DNA of 64,000 bases from Sphingobacterium sp. GTDB taxonomy: Bacteria > Bacteroidota > Bacteroidia > Sphingobacteriales > Sphingobacteriaceae. Below are positions 1 through 7,171 of this stretch, piece by piece. The stretch is from contig JAQZAZ010000006.1 of the NCBI GenBank assembly GCA_029239355.1, positions 1-64,000 of the forward strand, in the 5' to 3' direction. The notes under the pieces were generated by a model that was given only the letters and a program-made list of their open reading frames with translations, made no database searches and was not told the origin of the DNA. A program made the translations under genes and the position numbers. Each line of letters begins with the position of its first letter. Positions within the stretch are counted from its first letter, which is position 1.

Positions 1-43
1 AACTCCAGTAAATGGCAAATATTAGAAGATTTACCTTCCTAGG

Positions 44-108
44 GTAGTTCTTGGGGGGTGAATTTTTTTAATCCCCCAAAAAAACTTTTCAATTTAGTAG
101 TACATTTG
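44..108 (+). promoter_or_regulatory. Upstream motif with G-run and candidate -7 element
   Basis: A GTAGTTCTTGGGGGG stretch followed by a T-tract lies at 44-67. Its G-run can pair with the CCCCCAA at 73-79. A TACATTTG matching the Bacteroidota -7 consensus TAnnTTTG lies at 101-108, ahead of the gene at 194. A near-identical motif recurs at 2808-2832. Promoter function is inferred. Confidence 0.35.
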
Positions 109-193
109 TGATACTTCTCAGAATTTTCACAGAGCAACTGTCATATATTTGATAAAGCAGCTTAACTATTTTAATCAGTATTGTTAAAAAATT

Positions 194-391
194 ATGAAAA
201 AGAATTCTGCTAACCACTACTCCAAAGAGAATAAGGAACTGATCGTTCTTTCTATCGTAAAGGGAGAACTATTCTTAGAAGAAGCCATGGAAAAATATAA
301 TATTCCCGACAGACGAACTATTATAGCCTGGTTACGAAAGCACGTAAGAAACAGATCCAAAAAAGTAAATGAGCAGTATTCAGCTATTTAG
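194..391 (+). CDS. Orphan transposase-like helix-turn-helix protein (IS3 OrfA-like)
   Basis: A 65-aa basic protein. The segment around residues 18-50 (EEAMEKYNIPDRRTIIAWL) has the look of the helix-turn-helix in IS3/IS911 OrfA transposase subunits, with the order 'x-ALxxGxSxxTVxxWxR'. No OrfB catalytic subunit (DDE domain) follows and I saw no flanking inverted repeats, so it is either an orphan IS fragment or a domesticated small DNA-binding protein. The start is the first ATG, after an A+T-rich leader with a possible -7 element at 101-108. Assignment to a transposase family is by pattern only. Confidence 0.55.
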   Translation: MKKNSANHYSKENKELIVLSIVKGELFLEEAMEKYNIPDRRTIIAWLRKHVRNRSKKVNEQYSAI

Positions 392-449
392 TTTATCACT
401 GAAAGGAAGAACTGTAATAACAAGAAGATATTTACTTCATATTGAGATT

Positions 450-836
450 TTAAAATTTTTCGTTTTTTAGATTTGTACGATATTGTCCGGGCGTTTTCCC
501 AACAAACTTTTTAAAGAACTTGGAAAAATTGGAAGGATCATAAGTCAGCAAGCGTGCAATCTCAGCTATGGTTTGATGGAAGATAAAAGAAATTTCTTTG
601 CCTTTTCTATAATTTTTTAGATCATAAAAATGACAAAGATGGTTTCTTGTTTCTTTTTGTAGTGTATCGGTTAAATGGGTATGGGAAATGAAAAGTGTGG
701 ATGCGATCTCGTTAATTTGCATAAACGCTACGACTATACCCGACACAACATCATCAATATGTTGGTTCAAAAACTCAAAATACCTTTCTGTAATTTCCGT
801 ACCCCTTTTGACTCGTTCATGTTGGTTTTCTTTCAT
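450..836 (-). CDS. Minimal AraC-type DNA-binding regulator
   Basis: A 128-aa protein that is almost only an AraC/XylS-type double helix-turn-helix. The second HTH is clear at about residues 88-120 (QTIAEIARLLTYDPSNFSKF then FKKFVGKTPGQYR, the usual family signature). The first HTH covers about 40-75 (INEIASTLFISHTHLTDTLQ). No N-terminal ligand-binding or cupin domain is present; typical AraC regulators are 250-300 aa. It could be a stand-alone DNA-binding domain controlled by abundance, or the 3' end of a longer ancestral gene. No clear target lies next to it; the following gene on the plus strand begins about 300 bp away. Confidence 0.75.
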   Translation of the reverse strand: MKENQHERVKRGTEITERYFEFLNQHIDDVVSGIVVAFMQINEIASTLFISHTHLTDTLQKETRNHLCHFYDLKNYRKGKEISFIFHQTIAEIARLLTYDPSNFSKFFKKFVGKTPGQYRTNLKNEKF

Positions 837-1130
837 CTGATTTTTCGAAAAAGAACTGTATAATGCTTTAAAAGAAAACCAGACTCAAGGCCCCTATTAT
901 GGCACCAATTTACAAAAAACATAACTACTATTGAATACAATAAGATAGCTAAAATATTGCCCATAAAGTACAGGATCAACCATTCGGCTCTTGTCTTTTA
1001 TATCTTTATAGATATTGAACGGCATCGCACTTTATTCTTATTCGATTGCATATAGGCGATAAAAAGGCTATCAAGTAACTCAGACACCTTTGAAATAAAT
1101 ACTAATATTTAAGAATATCTATCTATAACT
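837..1130. other. Intergenic spacer, divergent promoters
   Basis: This roughly 290-bp A+T-rich spacer separates the leftward AraC-type gene from the rightward TPR regulator and must hold both promoters. I saw no open reading frame, strong hairpin or repeat in it. Confidence 0.3.
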
Positions 1131-2642
1131 ATGCTAAACAGATTTTTAAGAAACGATCTTCAATTTTTGTCATTTATTTGCACCCTAGTTATCGTTTCTT
1201 GTAGTTGTGGTCAAAACGAAAACTCCAAAATTGATGATCTGCTACAACAGGCAGACAACTTACTGGACAGCGATTGTCTCAACTCCTTGGATTATGCTAA
1301 AAGTGCCAGTTTAATTGCTGAAAAGACAAATGATTCAAAAAGGAAGGCCGAAACTTATTATTATATCGCCCATAGCCTAAATATGCTGGAAGAATATGAA
1401 AAATCTTTTCCATTTATTGAAAAAGGGCTAAAAGAACATGCTACGAAAGTGAACAAACCCCTAAAAGCCCGTTTCTTATCGTTAAAAGGCTATCACTACG
1501 CTCGGCTTCATCTCTATAAACAGCAGGCAAAACAGCATGAGGAAGTGTTAGATCTAACAATGTCTAGAAAAGATCCCGAATCTGTTATGATTGCAGCGCT
1601 CAGTCTAGCTTCTCTAGGTTTATCGTATACGATAATCAATGACTATTCCCCTGCCCACCGTTTCCTTGATAGAGCCCTAAAACACGCAAAAACGGTTCCA
1701 GATACGGTTTACAATAACCTTAAAAAGATCTACAAAGTAAAAGCAAATCTATTCTATTACAAGGCGATGACCTACATTGAACAGCGAAAGCCCAAGGAAG
1801 CTCTTCCTTTTATTCAGCTGGCCAATCAACAGGCGATAGTAGACGATAGGCCGCTAACTCTCTTTCTTGAATTATATGCAGATTACTATATGCAGATGGG
1901 GAAAACAGAAAAAGCCATTGAATTTTATTCACTTGCCATCGCTGACAAGCGGAAAAGAATTTGGAACAGATCGACCTCTGCAGACCTATATCTAAAAATA
2001 TCTAAAAGTTATAATAAAATCAATCAGTACGAAGAAGGAGAAAAATACCTTAGGTTATCTGCCTCGGAAAGACTGATTGACGAGAATAACAATAGAAAAA
2101 GAATGCAGGCTATATTAGACAATATCGAAAAGGAAGAAAGAACAATAAAAAATAAAGATAATCAAATAAAGATAGTCCTCTGTTTAGCTCTATTGGTCAC
2201 TTTAGTGCTTTTTCTATGGAAATATAAGGAGTACAAGCAAAAAAAGAAAAAGCTCTTATCTGCACAGGAAATAGAGATAGCGCAAAAGAAACAGGTTATA
2301 GAGTCCTTGGAACTTAAGGTAAATGAATCATTTTCAGAGCTTATTGAATTAGCGAAGAAAAATTCACCCACATTTTGGGCCCGCTTTCAAGAGGTTCATC
2401 CGAAATTCTTAAAAAGAATGCTGTGCATTGATGCAAATTTCAAATCCTCTGAATTAATCCTATGTGCTTACATCTATCTGGGATTTTCAACAAAAGAAAT
2501 TGCAGATTATACTTTTAAAGCAACGAAAACAATTGAAAACAATCGTTATAACCTGCGAAAAAAACTGGGACTTGCACCAGAGGAAGACCTTATCCTTTGG
2601 CTCCGAAACCGTGTGGACGACAATCCTCCAACGGAAGGTTAA
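1131..2642 (+). CDS. TPR lipoprotein/membrane regulator with C-terminal LuxR-like HTH
   Basis: A 503-aa protein. The N-terminus is hydrophobic with a lipobox-like IVSCSC (Cys24/Cys26). Helical tetratricopeptide-like repeats occupy about residues 35-330. A single membrane segment (about 346-364, IVLCLALLVTLVLFLW) is followed by a lysine-rich coiled coil (about 365-400) and a LuxR/GerE-like HTH at about 444-485 (YLGFSTKEIADYTFKATKTI). In Bacteroidota this layout is typical of one-piece membrane regulators that sense periplasmic signals through TPRs and bind DNA in the cytoplasm. It stands 5' of the small peptide gene and the fimbrillin-like gene, so control of that surface locus is likely but inferred. 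Confidence 0.85.
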   Translation: MLNRFLRNDLQFLSFICTLVIVSCSCGQNENSKIDDLLQQADNLLDSDCLNSLDYAKSASLIAEKTNDSKRKAETYYYIAHSLNMLEEYEKSFPFIEKGLKEHATKVNKPLKARFLSLKGYHYARLHLYKQQAKQHEEVLDLTMSRKDPESVMIAALSLASLGLSYTIINDYSPAHRFLDRALKHAKTVPDTVYNNLKKIYKVKANLFYYKAMTYIEQRKPKEALPFIQLANQQAIVDDRPLTLFLELYADYYMQMGKTEKAIEFYSLAIADKRKRIWNRSTSADLYLKISKSYNKINQYEEGEKYLRLSASERLIDENNNRKRMQAILDNIEKEERTIKNKDNQIKIVLCLALLVTLVLFLWKYKEYKQKKKKLLSAQEIEIAQKKQVIESLELKVNESFSELIELAKKNSPTFWARFQEVHPKFLKRMLCIDANFKSSELILCAYIYLGFSTKEIADYTFKATKTIENNRYNLRKKLGLAPEEDLILWLRNRVDDNPPTEG

Positions 2643-2967
2643 GAAATCCCCCTAAAAATCAACTCCAAATCTATTCAGAATTATTTATCATCATAAAATA
2701 TTAAAATATTTTCGATAATAAACAATAAACAGTAGGTTCCCCAAGCACGACTCAATACCTTGAATTAAAATTAATACACTCAAAAACAACAACTTAACAA
2801 AACAAGAGTAGTCCTTGGGGGGAGGGATTTTTCATTTCTATTTCATAAAATATTCATGTTTGTATCGGATTTCCAAGGACTTGCCCTGCTCCCGGAAAAG
2901 CTCGGCCATGTATTTGAATCCAACGACTAATCATTAACAATGATTTAAAACTTAAATATAATTCAAA
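2643..2967 (+). promoter_or_regulatory. Spacer with repeated GTAGTCCTTGGGGGG motif
   Basis: This spacer lies between the TPR regulator and the small peptide gene. At 2808-2832 it carries GTAGTCCTTGGGGGG followed by AGGGATTTTT, matching the element at 44-67 with one mismatch over the first 15 bp. A CATGTTTG at 2855-2862, one mismatch from the TAnnTTTG -7 consensus, follows 38 bp after the G-run. I infer a regulated promoter for the genes at 2968 and 3167. Confidence 0.45.
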
Positions 2968-3129
2968 ATGAAAACAGAAAAGAGAACTTATGAAGCACCT
3001 GCTATCAGCGTGCTTACAATCGAACTGGAGCAAGGGATTGCTGCTGGTTCTGGAGGAACAGGTACCCCTAACCCTGGTGTAGGCGATTGGGGCGATGGTT
3101 CGGATGGTAGTGGTAATGGAGATTTATAA
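2968..3129 (+). CDS. 53-aa Gly/Asp-rich small protein
   Basis: A 53-aa product with a charged N-terminal half (MKTEKRTYEAPAISVLTIEL) and a C-terminal tail rich in Gly, Asp, Asn, Ser and Pro. The 'Y-x-x-P-x-[IV]-x-V-x-x-x-x-x-E-x-G-[IF]-A-A-G' pattern is one I associate with small uncharacterised Bacteroidota proteins encoded beside fimbrillin/Mfa-type lipoprotein genes. There is no signal peptide or membrane segment. The gene follows the candidate promoter at 2808-2862 and ends 37 bp before the fimbrillin-like start, so the two probably share a transcript. Function is unknown. Confidence 0.6.
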   Translation: MKTEKRTYEAPAISVLTIELEQGIAAGSGGTGTPNPGVGDWGDGSDGSGNGDL

Positions 3130-3166
3130 AATTAAGCTATTAAAAAACTACAAAATTAAGATTTTT

Positions 3167-4822
3167 ATGAAAGTATTATATAAAAAGCAATTAAATTGGA
3201 CCATTGCTTCCATTGCATTCTTGCTAGTAGGAAGTGGCACCTTTTCAAGTTGTTCGAAAGACAAGGAACAAGTCGAAGAAACAGCTAAAGTCGAGGGGAC
3301 AAAATTAATGTTGAACGTGTCGGGTATTGATGAGAGTCAATCTATATCGACAAAGGGTTCGCAAGCAAAAGTGGCTGCGTCAAACTCAGGGAATACCAAA
3401 GTATTGGAATTTCCAGAATTTGATGCTGTCCTACAGACAGATAATAACATACCATTTAAGGCAGCACAATCTTTAACTAAAGCAGCTTCAACTAGCGGTA
3501 GCTCAACAAGAGCTGCTGCTATAGAAAATGGGGTAAAATACCGTCTATACTTGTTTTCACAAGATGGAACTCAATTGATTTCTTCGGAGCAGTTTATTGC
3601 CGGAACTCAGGGAACTATTGATGTGACGCAAGGAACAACGTATAAATGGGTGGCACTTTCGTACAATACAACCGATGATGTCCCTGAGATTACTCCTACC
3701 AATACTAAAATCAGCCTTCCTGGCGGAAAAGATATCTTATATACATCGGGTGAGGTATCGGTTCCAACTGGTGGTACAAGTGTAAATGTGCCAATCAATA
3801 TCATGTTTAACCACAAATTTGCACGACTTGGTATAGAATTAAATACACAAGGGATGTTTGCAAATATGACCGGAGCAAAGGTCGCAGTAGCCGGAATCAA
3901 AACAGCATCGATTGATATCGCCAGCGGCGCCTTAAGTGATCTTGTCGCCGCCGACCACGAAATCCCATTTGTCGACTTTAAGGACATTAATGCTCTCTAT
4001 CAAGATGCTAAAATCGCCTATACGTACACAGCGGATCCAGCGGCAGTAACAGGCGGGATCAAAGTGAATGTCTCCAATCTAGCTTTAAAGATTGATGACA
4101 ACTCCACCCGTCAATTTTCAGCGACTCCTGTCAACTTTTCATTCAACATCACTCCAGTATTAGGAAACAGTCACCGTTTGCTGGTCAACTTGATAGAATC
4201 TCCATTGACAGTGGAAGGGACCAGATGGGCTAGACAAAATATTTATTACCAAGCCGGACACAACCCTTATCGTTTTCACCATACGTATGCGCACTCCAAT
4301 GCCAGAAATACATACTTCTCATTTAAAGGCCTTGTTCCGGATCAATTTGGCGTAAATAGTGATCCTTGTGCTCAGGTGTATCCTACTGGCGTATGGCGCC
4401 AGGCGAGTGAAAGCGACTTTAGAAAACTCACTGGAGTATTAGGAATTGGCGGTAAGCAAACGACTTACGGGTCAGTCAATAACCGTGGTTATTTTGAATA
4501 TGATGCAAGTGGAACGGCCGCTCCTTATCCAAGCAACAAGCTTCATTTTAACTTTAACGGTGGCAGTGACTCATTCGCTTTTGTCAATGGTGTATTACAG
4601 ATCAACTTGGCTAATTATGGTAACCGTGCCGAATTATGGACAGGTACATCGGGAGTAAACCTTGGCGGCTTATTTGGCTTCGGTGCATGGTATTATCATG
4701 CAGATAGAGGTGCTTTCAATATTCACAATGACGACCTTACAGCTAGCTTGCTCAATGTGTCAGTAATTGGCGTGGATTTAGTAGAAACCCAGCTGAAAAA
4801 CGTCCGTTGTGTAAGAAATTAA
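3167..4822 (+). CDS. Fimbrillin-like lipoprotein with FISUMP-like C-terminus
   Basis: A 551-aa lipoprotein from the ATG at 3167. Upstream in-frame ATGs overlap the small peptide gene and add a non-signal lysine-rich stretch, so I reject them. The lipobox ends at Cys29 (GTFSSC). Residues about 40-350 look like the Bacteroidota fimbrillin/Mfa family: a beta-rich region with 'YRLYLFSQDG', 'YKWVALSYNTTDD' and 'FNHKFARLGIEL'. Residues about 366-551 resemble a FISUMP-type domain, with a WRQASESDFRKLTG segment and the terminal VRCVRN. It is probably an outer-membrane-anchored surface or fimbrial tip-type protein that binds an unknown ligand. It is transcribed after the 53-aa gene and ends at a hairpin terminator. 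Confidence 0.75.
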   Translation: MKVLYKKQLNWTIASIAFLLVGSGTFSSCSKDKEQVEETAKVEGTKLMLNVSGIDESQSISTKGSQAKVAASNSGNTKVLEFPEFDAVLQTDNNIPFKAAQSLTKAASTSGSSTRAAAIENGVKYRLYLFSQDGTQLISSEQFIAGTQGTIDVTQGTTYKWVALSYNTTDDVPEITPTNTKISLPGGKDILYTSGEVSVPTGGTSVNVPINIMFNHKFARLGIELNTQGMFANMTGAKVAVAGIKTASIDIASGALSDLVAADHEIPFVDFKDINALYQDAKIAYTYTADPAAVTGGIKVNVSNLALKIDDNSTRQFSATPVNFSFNITPVLGNSHRLLVNLIESPLTVEGTRWARQNIYYQAGHNPYRFHHTYAHSNARNTYFSFKGLVPDQFGVNSDPCAQVYPTGVWRQASESDFRKLTGVLGIGGKQTTYGSVNNRGYFEYDASGTAAPYPSNKLHFNFNGGSDSFAFVNGVLQINLANYGNRAELWTGTSGVNLGGLFGFGAWYYHADRGAFNIHNDDLTASLLNVSVIGVDLVETQLKNVRCVRN

Positions 4823-4888
4823 TTTGTGCGTTCTTTTTAATGGATAATAAAGTTATCTAGCGGGGAGGCGTTCCTTACAGATAACGGT

Positions 4889-4926
4889 AAAAAGCGACCT
4901 ATTTATTTAATAGGTTGCTTTTTATT
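4889..4926 (+). terminator. Rho-independent terminator after fimbrillin-like gene
   Basis: The inverted repeat AAAAGCGACCTATT / AATAGGTTGCTTTT (4890-4903 and 4909-4922, one G-T pair) has a 5-nt loop and runs into T residues. It sits 68 bp past the stop codon. The symmetric A and T tracts would let it work on both strands. Confidence 0.8.
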
Positions 4927-5202
4927 ATCTACCGGCCTTTAAATACCCTTTATAACTTCTTCCTAAAGATTCTCACTTATCAATACAAACCCGTGTTTGA
5001 CAATATAACAAAATCAATTAAGACTGCTAATCACAGTAATTGGCTCTGCTAAAACGAAAATCTATCTGATCTGTGCACCACATATGAGCGCAACTGCCAT
5101 TAAGTTGCCCAACCAGCAAAATGCTCACGTCAGATCGCACCTCCCTTTGATCAACCAGTGCCTTAATAACTGTACAGAAAAACTAATAACCATTCAAATG
5201 CT

Positions 5203-5823
5203 ATGGAAATTATTCATAATGTTTATTTATCAGATTTAGAAAAGAAGGATATTCAACAACATGAAAACACCATACTGATCGGAGCACTTTGTGGTGGGTC
5301 AAAGATTGCTTTTGAAAAGCTATACAACCGCTTTTGGGATAGATTGTATCTAGCTGCGTACAATATAATTCGAGACAAACAAGTGTGTGAAGATATTGTC
5401 CAGGAGATATTCTGCCAGCTTTGGATGCGACGCTCCTCCTTAGCGATCAAAAATTTAGAAGCATATTTATTTACAGCTGTACGTTTTCAGGTTTTCCGCT
5501 GCATTAACGATAAAAAGTGTAGAAACAATTTTGTCATGGAACTAAGTACCCTTCCAGCTGATTTCTTCAATTCGCAAAGAAGTAATAAAGAAATCGAAGA
5601 AGCGCTGAAAAGTGGCATCGAGAGACTACCTGAAAAATGTGGTGAAATATTTCACCTAAGCCGGCAGGAACATTTAAGTAACAAAGAAATAGCACTGCGG
5701 CTCAACATTTCTATAAAAACCGTTGAAAACCAAATAACGATCGCCATCAAAAAAATGAGAAAACACCTGTCTCCCTGGACATTGCCAATGCTATTATTGG
5801 CAACGCTCGAGGTTTTTAGATAA
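5203..5823 (+). CDS. ECF RNA polymerase sigma factor (FecI-like, SusCD-associated)
   Basis: A 206-aa sigma-70 family ECF factor. Region 2 covers about residues 38-75 (EKLYNRFWDRLYLAAYNIIR and the following VCEDIVQEIFCQLW). Region 4 covers about 128-185 (RLPEKCGEIFHLSR then SNKEIALRLNISIKTVENQI). The length and the 'KTVENQ' recognition helix fit Bacteroidota FecI-like factors placed before fecR and susC. Its partner FecR is encoded next, but a terminator hairpin separates them, so they may be separate transcripts. Expected role: transcription of the SusC/SusD genes when the SusC-FecR relay is triggered. Confidence 0.9.
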   Translation: MEIIHNVYLSDLEKKDIQQHENTILIGALCGGSKIAFEKLYNRFWDRLYLAAYNIIRDKQVCEDIVQEIFCQLWMRRSSLAIKNLEAYLFTAVRFQVFRCINDKKCRNNFVMELSTLPADFFNSQRSNKEIEEALKSGIERLPEKCGEIFHLSRQEHLSNKEIALRLNISIKTVENQITIAIKKMRKHLSPWTLPMLLLATLEVFR

Positions 5824-5840
5824 TTCACTACAAACAAAAA

Positions 5841-5875
5841 AAGCATCAGCTCTTAGGGGTTGGTGCTTTTTTTTT
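5841..5875 (+). terminator. Terminator between sigma factor and FecR genes
   Basis: The stem AAGCATCA / TGGTGCTT (5841-5848 and 5861-5868, one G-T pair) runs into nine T residues. It lies 17 bp after the sigma factor stop and 23 bp before the FecR start. Confidence 0.8.
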
Positions 5876-5897
5876 GCACATACAATATAATACAGAT

Positions 5898-7058
5898 ATG
5901 AAAAAGAGCAAGACCATACAGAGCATCATTAAAAAATACCTAAAAAACAAAACGAGCAAGCAAGAAGATGAACAACTCTTTTCATTCTACGAGCATATCG
6001 CACCCCAGACAGGAGATTGGGATGAGTCCCTACATGGTAATAAAAAAATTCGAGCATATATGTTATGGAAAAAGATCGATACAAGAACTGCCGATGATCA
6101 AAAAACACATAAACCATTTCTGTTTCTTCTCAGACCATTGATGGCTACGGCCACTGTGGCTGTTGTTATTTTGGGGGTCTGTTCATTGGTATTCTATCAA
6201 ACCAGAACAAACGAAAAAGAACCGCAGAATTTGGTAATTAGACCGGGATCAGACAAGGCTAAACTACGGCTTGCTGATGGTCGGACCATATATCTTGATA
6301 GCACCACCTCAGAAAATATTGCTCATGCTACCAAGGGGGGAGTTCGAATATCAGAAAAAGGATTATTGGACTATAGCAACTTGAAAGGGCTAAAGCAAGG
6401 GCTGGGAACAAATACGATCACTGTTCCCAGGGGCGGACAATTTCGTCTGTTGCTTTCTGACGGAACTAAGATATCGCTCAACGCATCTTCTTCGCTAACC
6501 TTTCCGACAAACTTTTCTGGTAGCGAAAGACGGGTCAAACTTGAGGGAGAAGCATACTTTGAAGTGGCTAAAAAAATAATTACAGGTACAAAAACAGAGA
6601 GAGTTCCCTTTATCGTTGAAACGGACAGACAGCAATTGGTTGTATTGGGAACAACCTTTAATATTAATGCGTACCCAGATGAAAAAAACGTAAAAACAAC
6701 ACTGATAGAGGGCAGTGTACAGGTATCTTCGAGCGAACAGGCTTCTCCAAAGGTATTAAAGCCGGGACAACAGAGCGTACTCAATGATAAAAATCTAAGT
6801 ATACAACAGATCGATGTCTCGCAAGCTATTGCCTGGCAACAGGGTGATTTCACATTTGATGAAATGCCTTTGGAAGAAATTATGCGGCAGATATCACGCT
6901 GGTATGATGTGGAGGTTAGCTACGAAGACAATATTGGCAAAATAAAGTTTGGAGGGTCGATCTCCCGCTCAAAAGATATCAAGGAGGTATTAGAGGTACT
7001 CAAGTTAACCGGAATTCACTTCAACCTAAAAGGAAGGAGGATTATGGTTACACGCTAG
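5898..7058 (+). CDS. FecR-family anti-sigma/transmembrane regulator
   Basis: A 386-aa protein from the ATG at 5898 (MKKSKTIQS). The earlier in-frame ATG at 5874 lies on the terminator edge and is less likely. The short cytoplasmic N-terminal region (about 1-75) contains the weakly conserved 'FLxGxxSxxEEexL' zone. One membrane helix follows (about 82-104, ATATVAVVILGVCSLVFY). The FecR domain (about 165-275) includes 'NTITVPRGGQFRLLLSDGTK', 'LNASSSLTFP' and 'RRVKLEGEAYFEVAK', and a C-terminal STN-like domain (FDEMPLEEIMRQISRWYDVE) spans about 310-380. It should hold the ECF sigma at 5203 and respond to the SusC STN domain encoded at 7172. Confidence 0.92.
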   Translation: MKKSKTIQSIIKKYLKNKTSKQEDEQLFSFYEHIAPQTGDWDESLHGNKKIRAYMLWKKIDTRTADDQKTHKPFLFLLRPLMATATVAVVILGVCSLVFYQTRTNEKEPQNLVIRPGSDKAKLRLADGRTIYLDSTTSENIAHATKGGVRISEKGLLDYSNLKGLKQGLGTNTITVPRGGQFRLLLSDGTKISLNASSSLTFPTNFSGSERRVKLEGEAYFEVAKKIITGTKTERVPFIVETDRQQLVVLGTTFNINAYPDEKNVKTTLIEGSVQVSSSEQASPKVLKPGQQSVLNDKNLSIQQIDVSQAIAWQQGDFTFDEMPLEEIMRQISRWYDVEVSYEDNIGKIKFGGSISRSKDIKEVLEVLKLTGIHFNLKGRRIMVTR

Positions 7059-7171
7059 ATAAAAAACAACCTATGAATCATCCTCATTGTAAATTGGAAT
7101 TATCCTATTACTTTATACAAACTGGATGTAGCCAGATTAATTTCAATTGATTCAACCCTAAATATAAAAAG

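Noticed and set aside
194..391. Complete insertion sequence
   Set aside because: No second transposase frame, terminal inverted repeats or target duplication is visible; only an orphan HTH protein can be supported.
6371..6853. 160-aa minus-strand frame
   Set aside because: Antisense to the FecR domain; composition is Cys/Ser/Pro-rich and no motif is seen.
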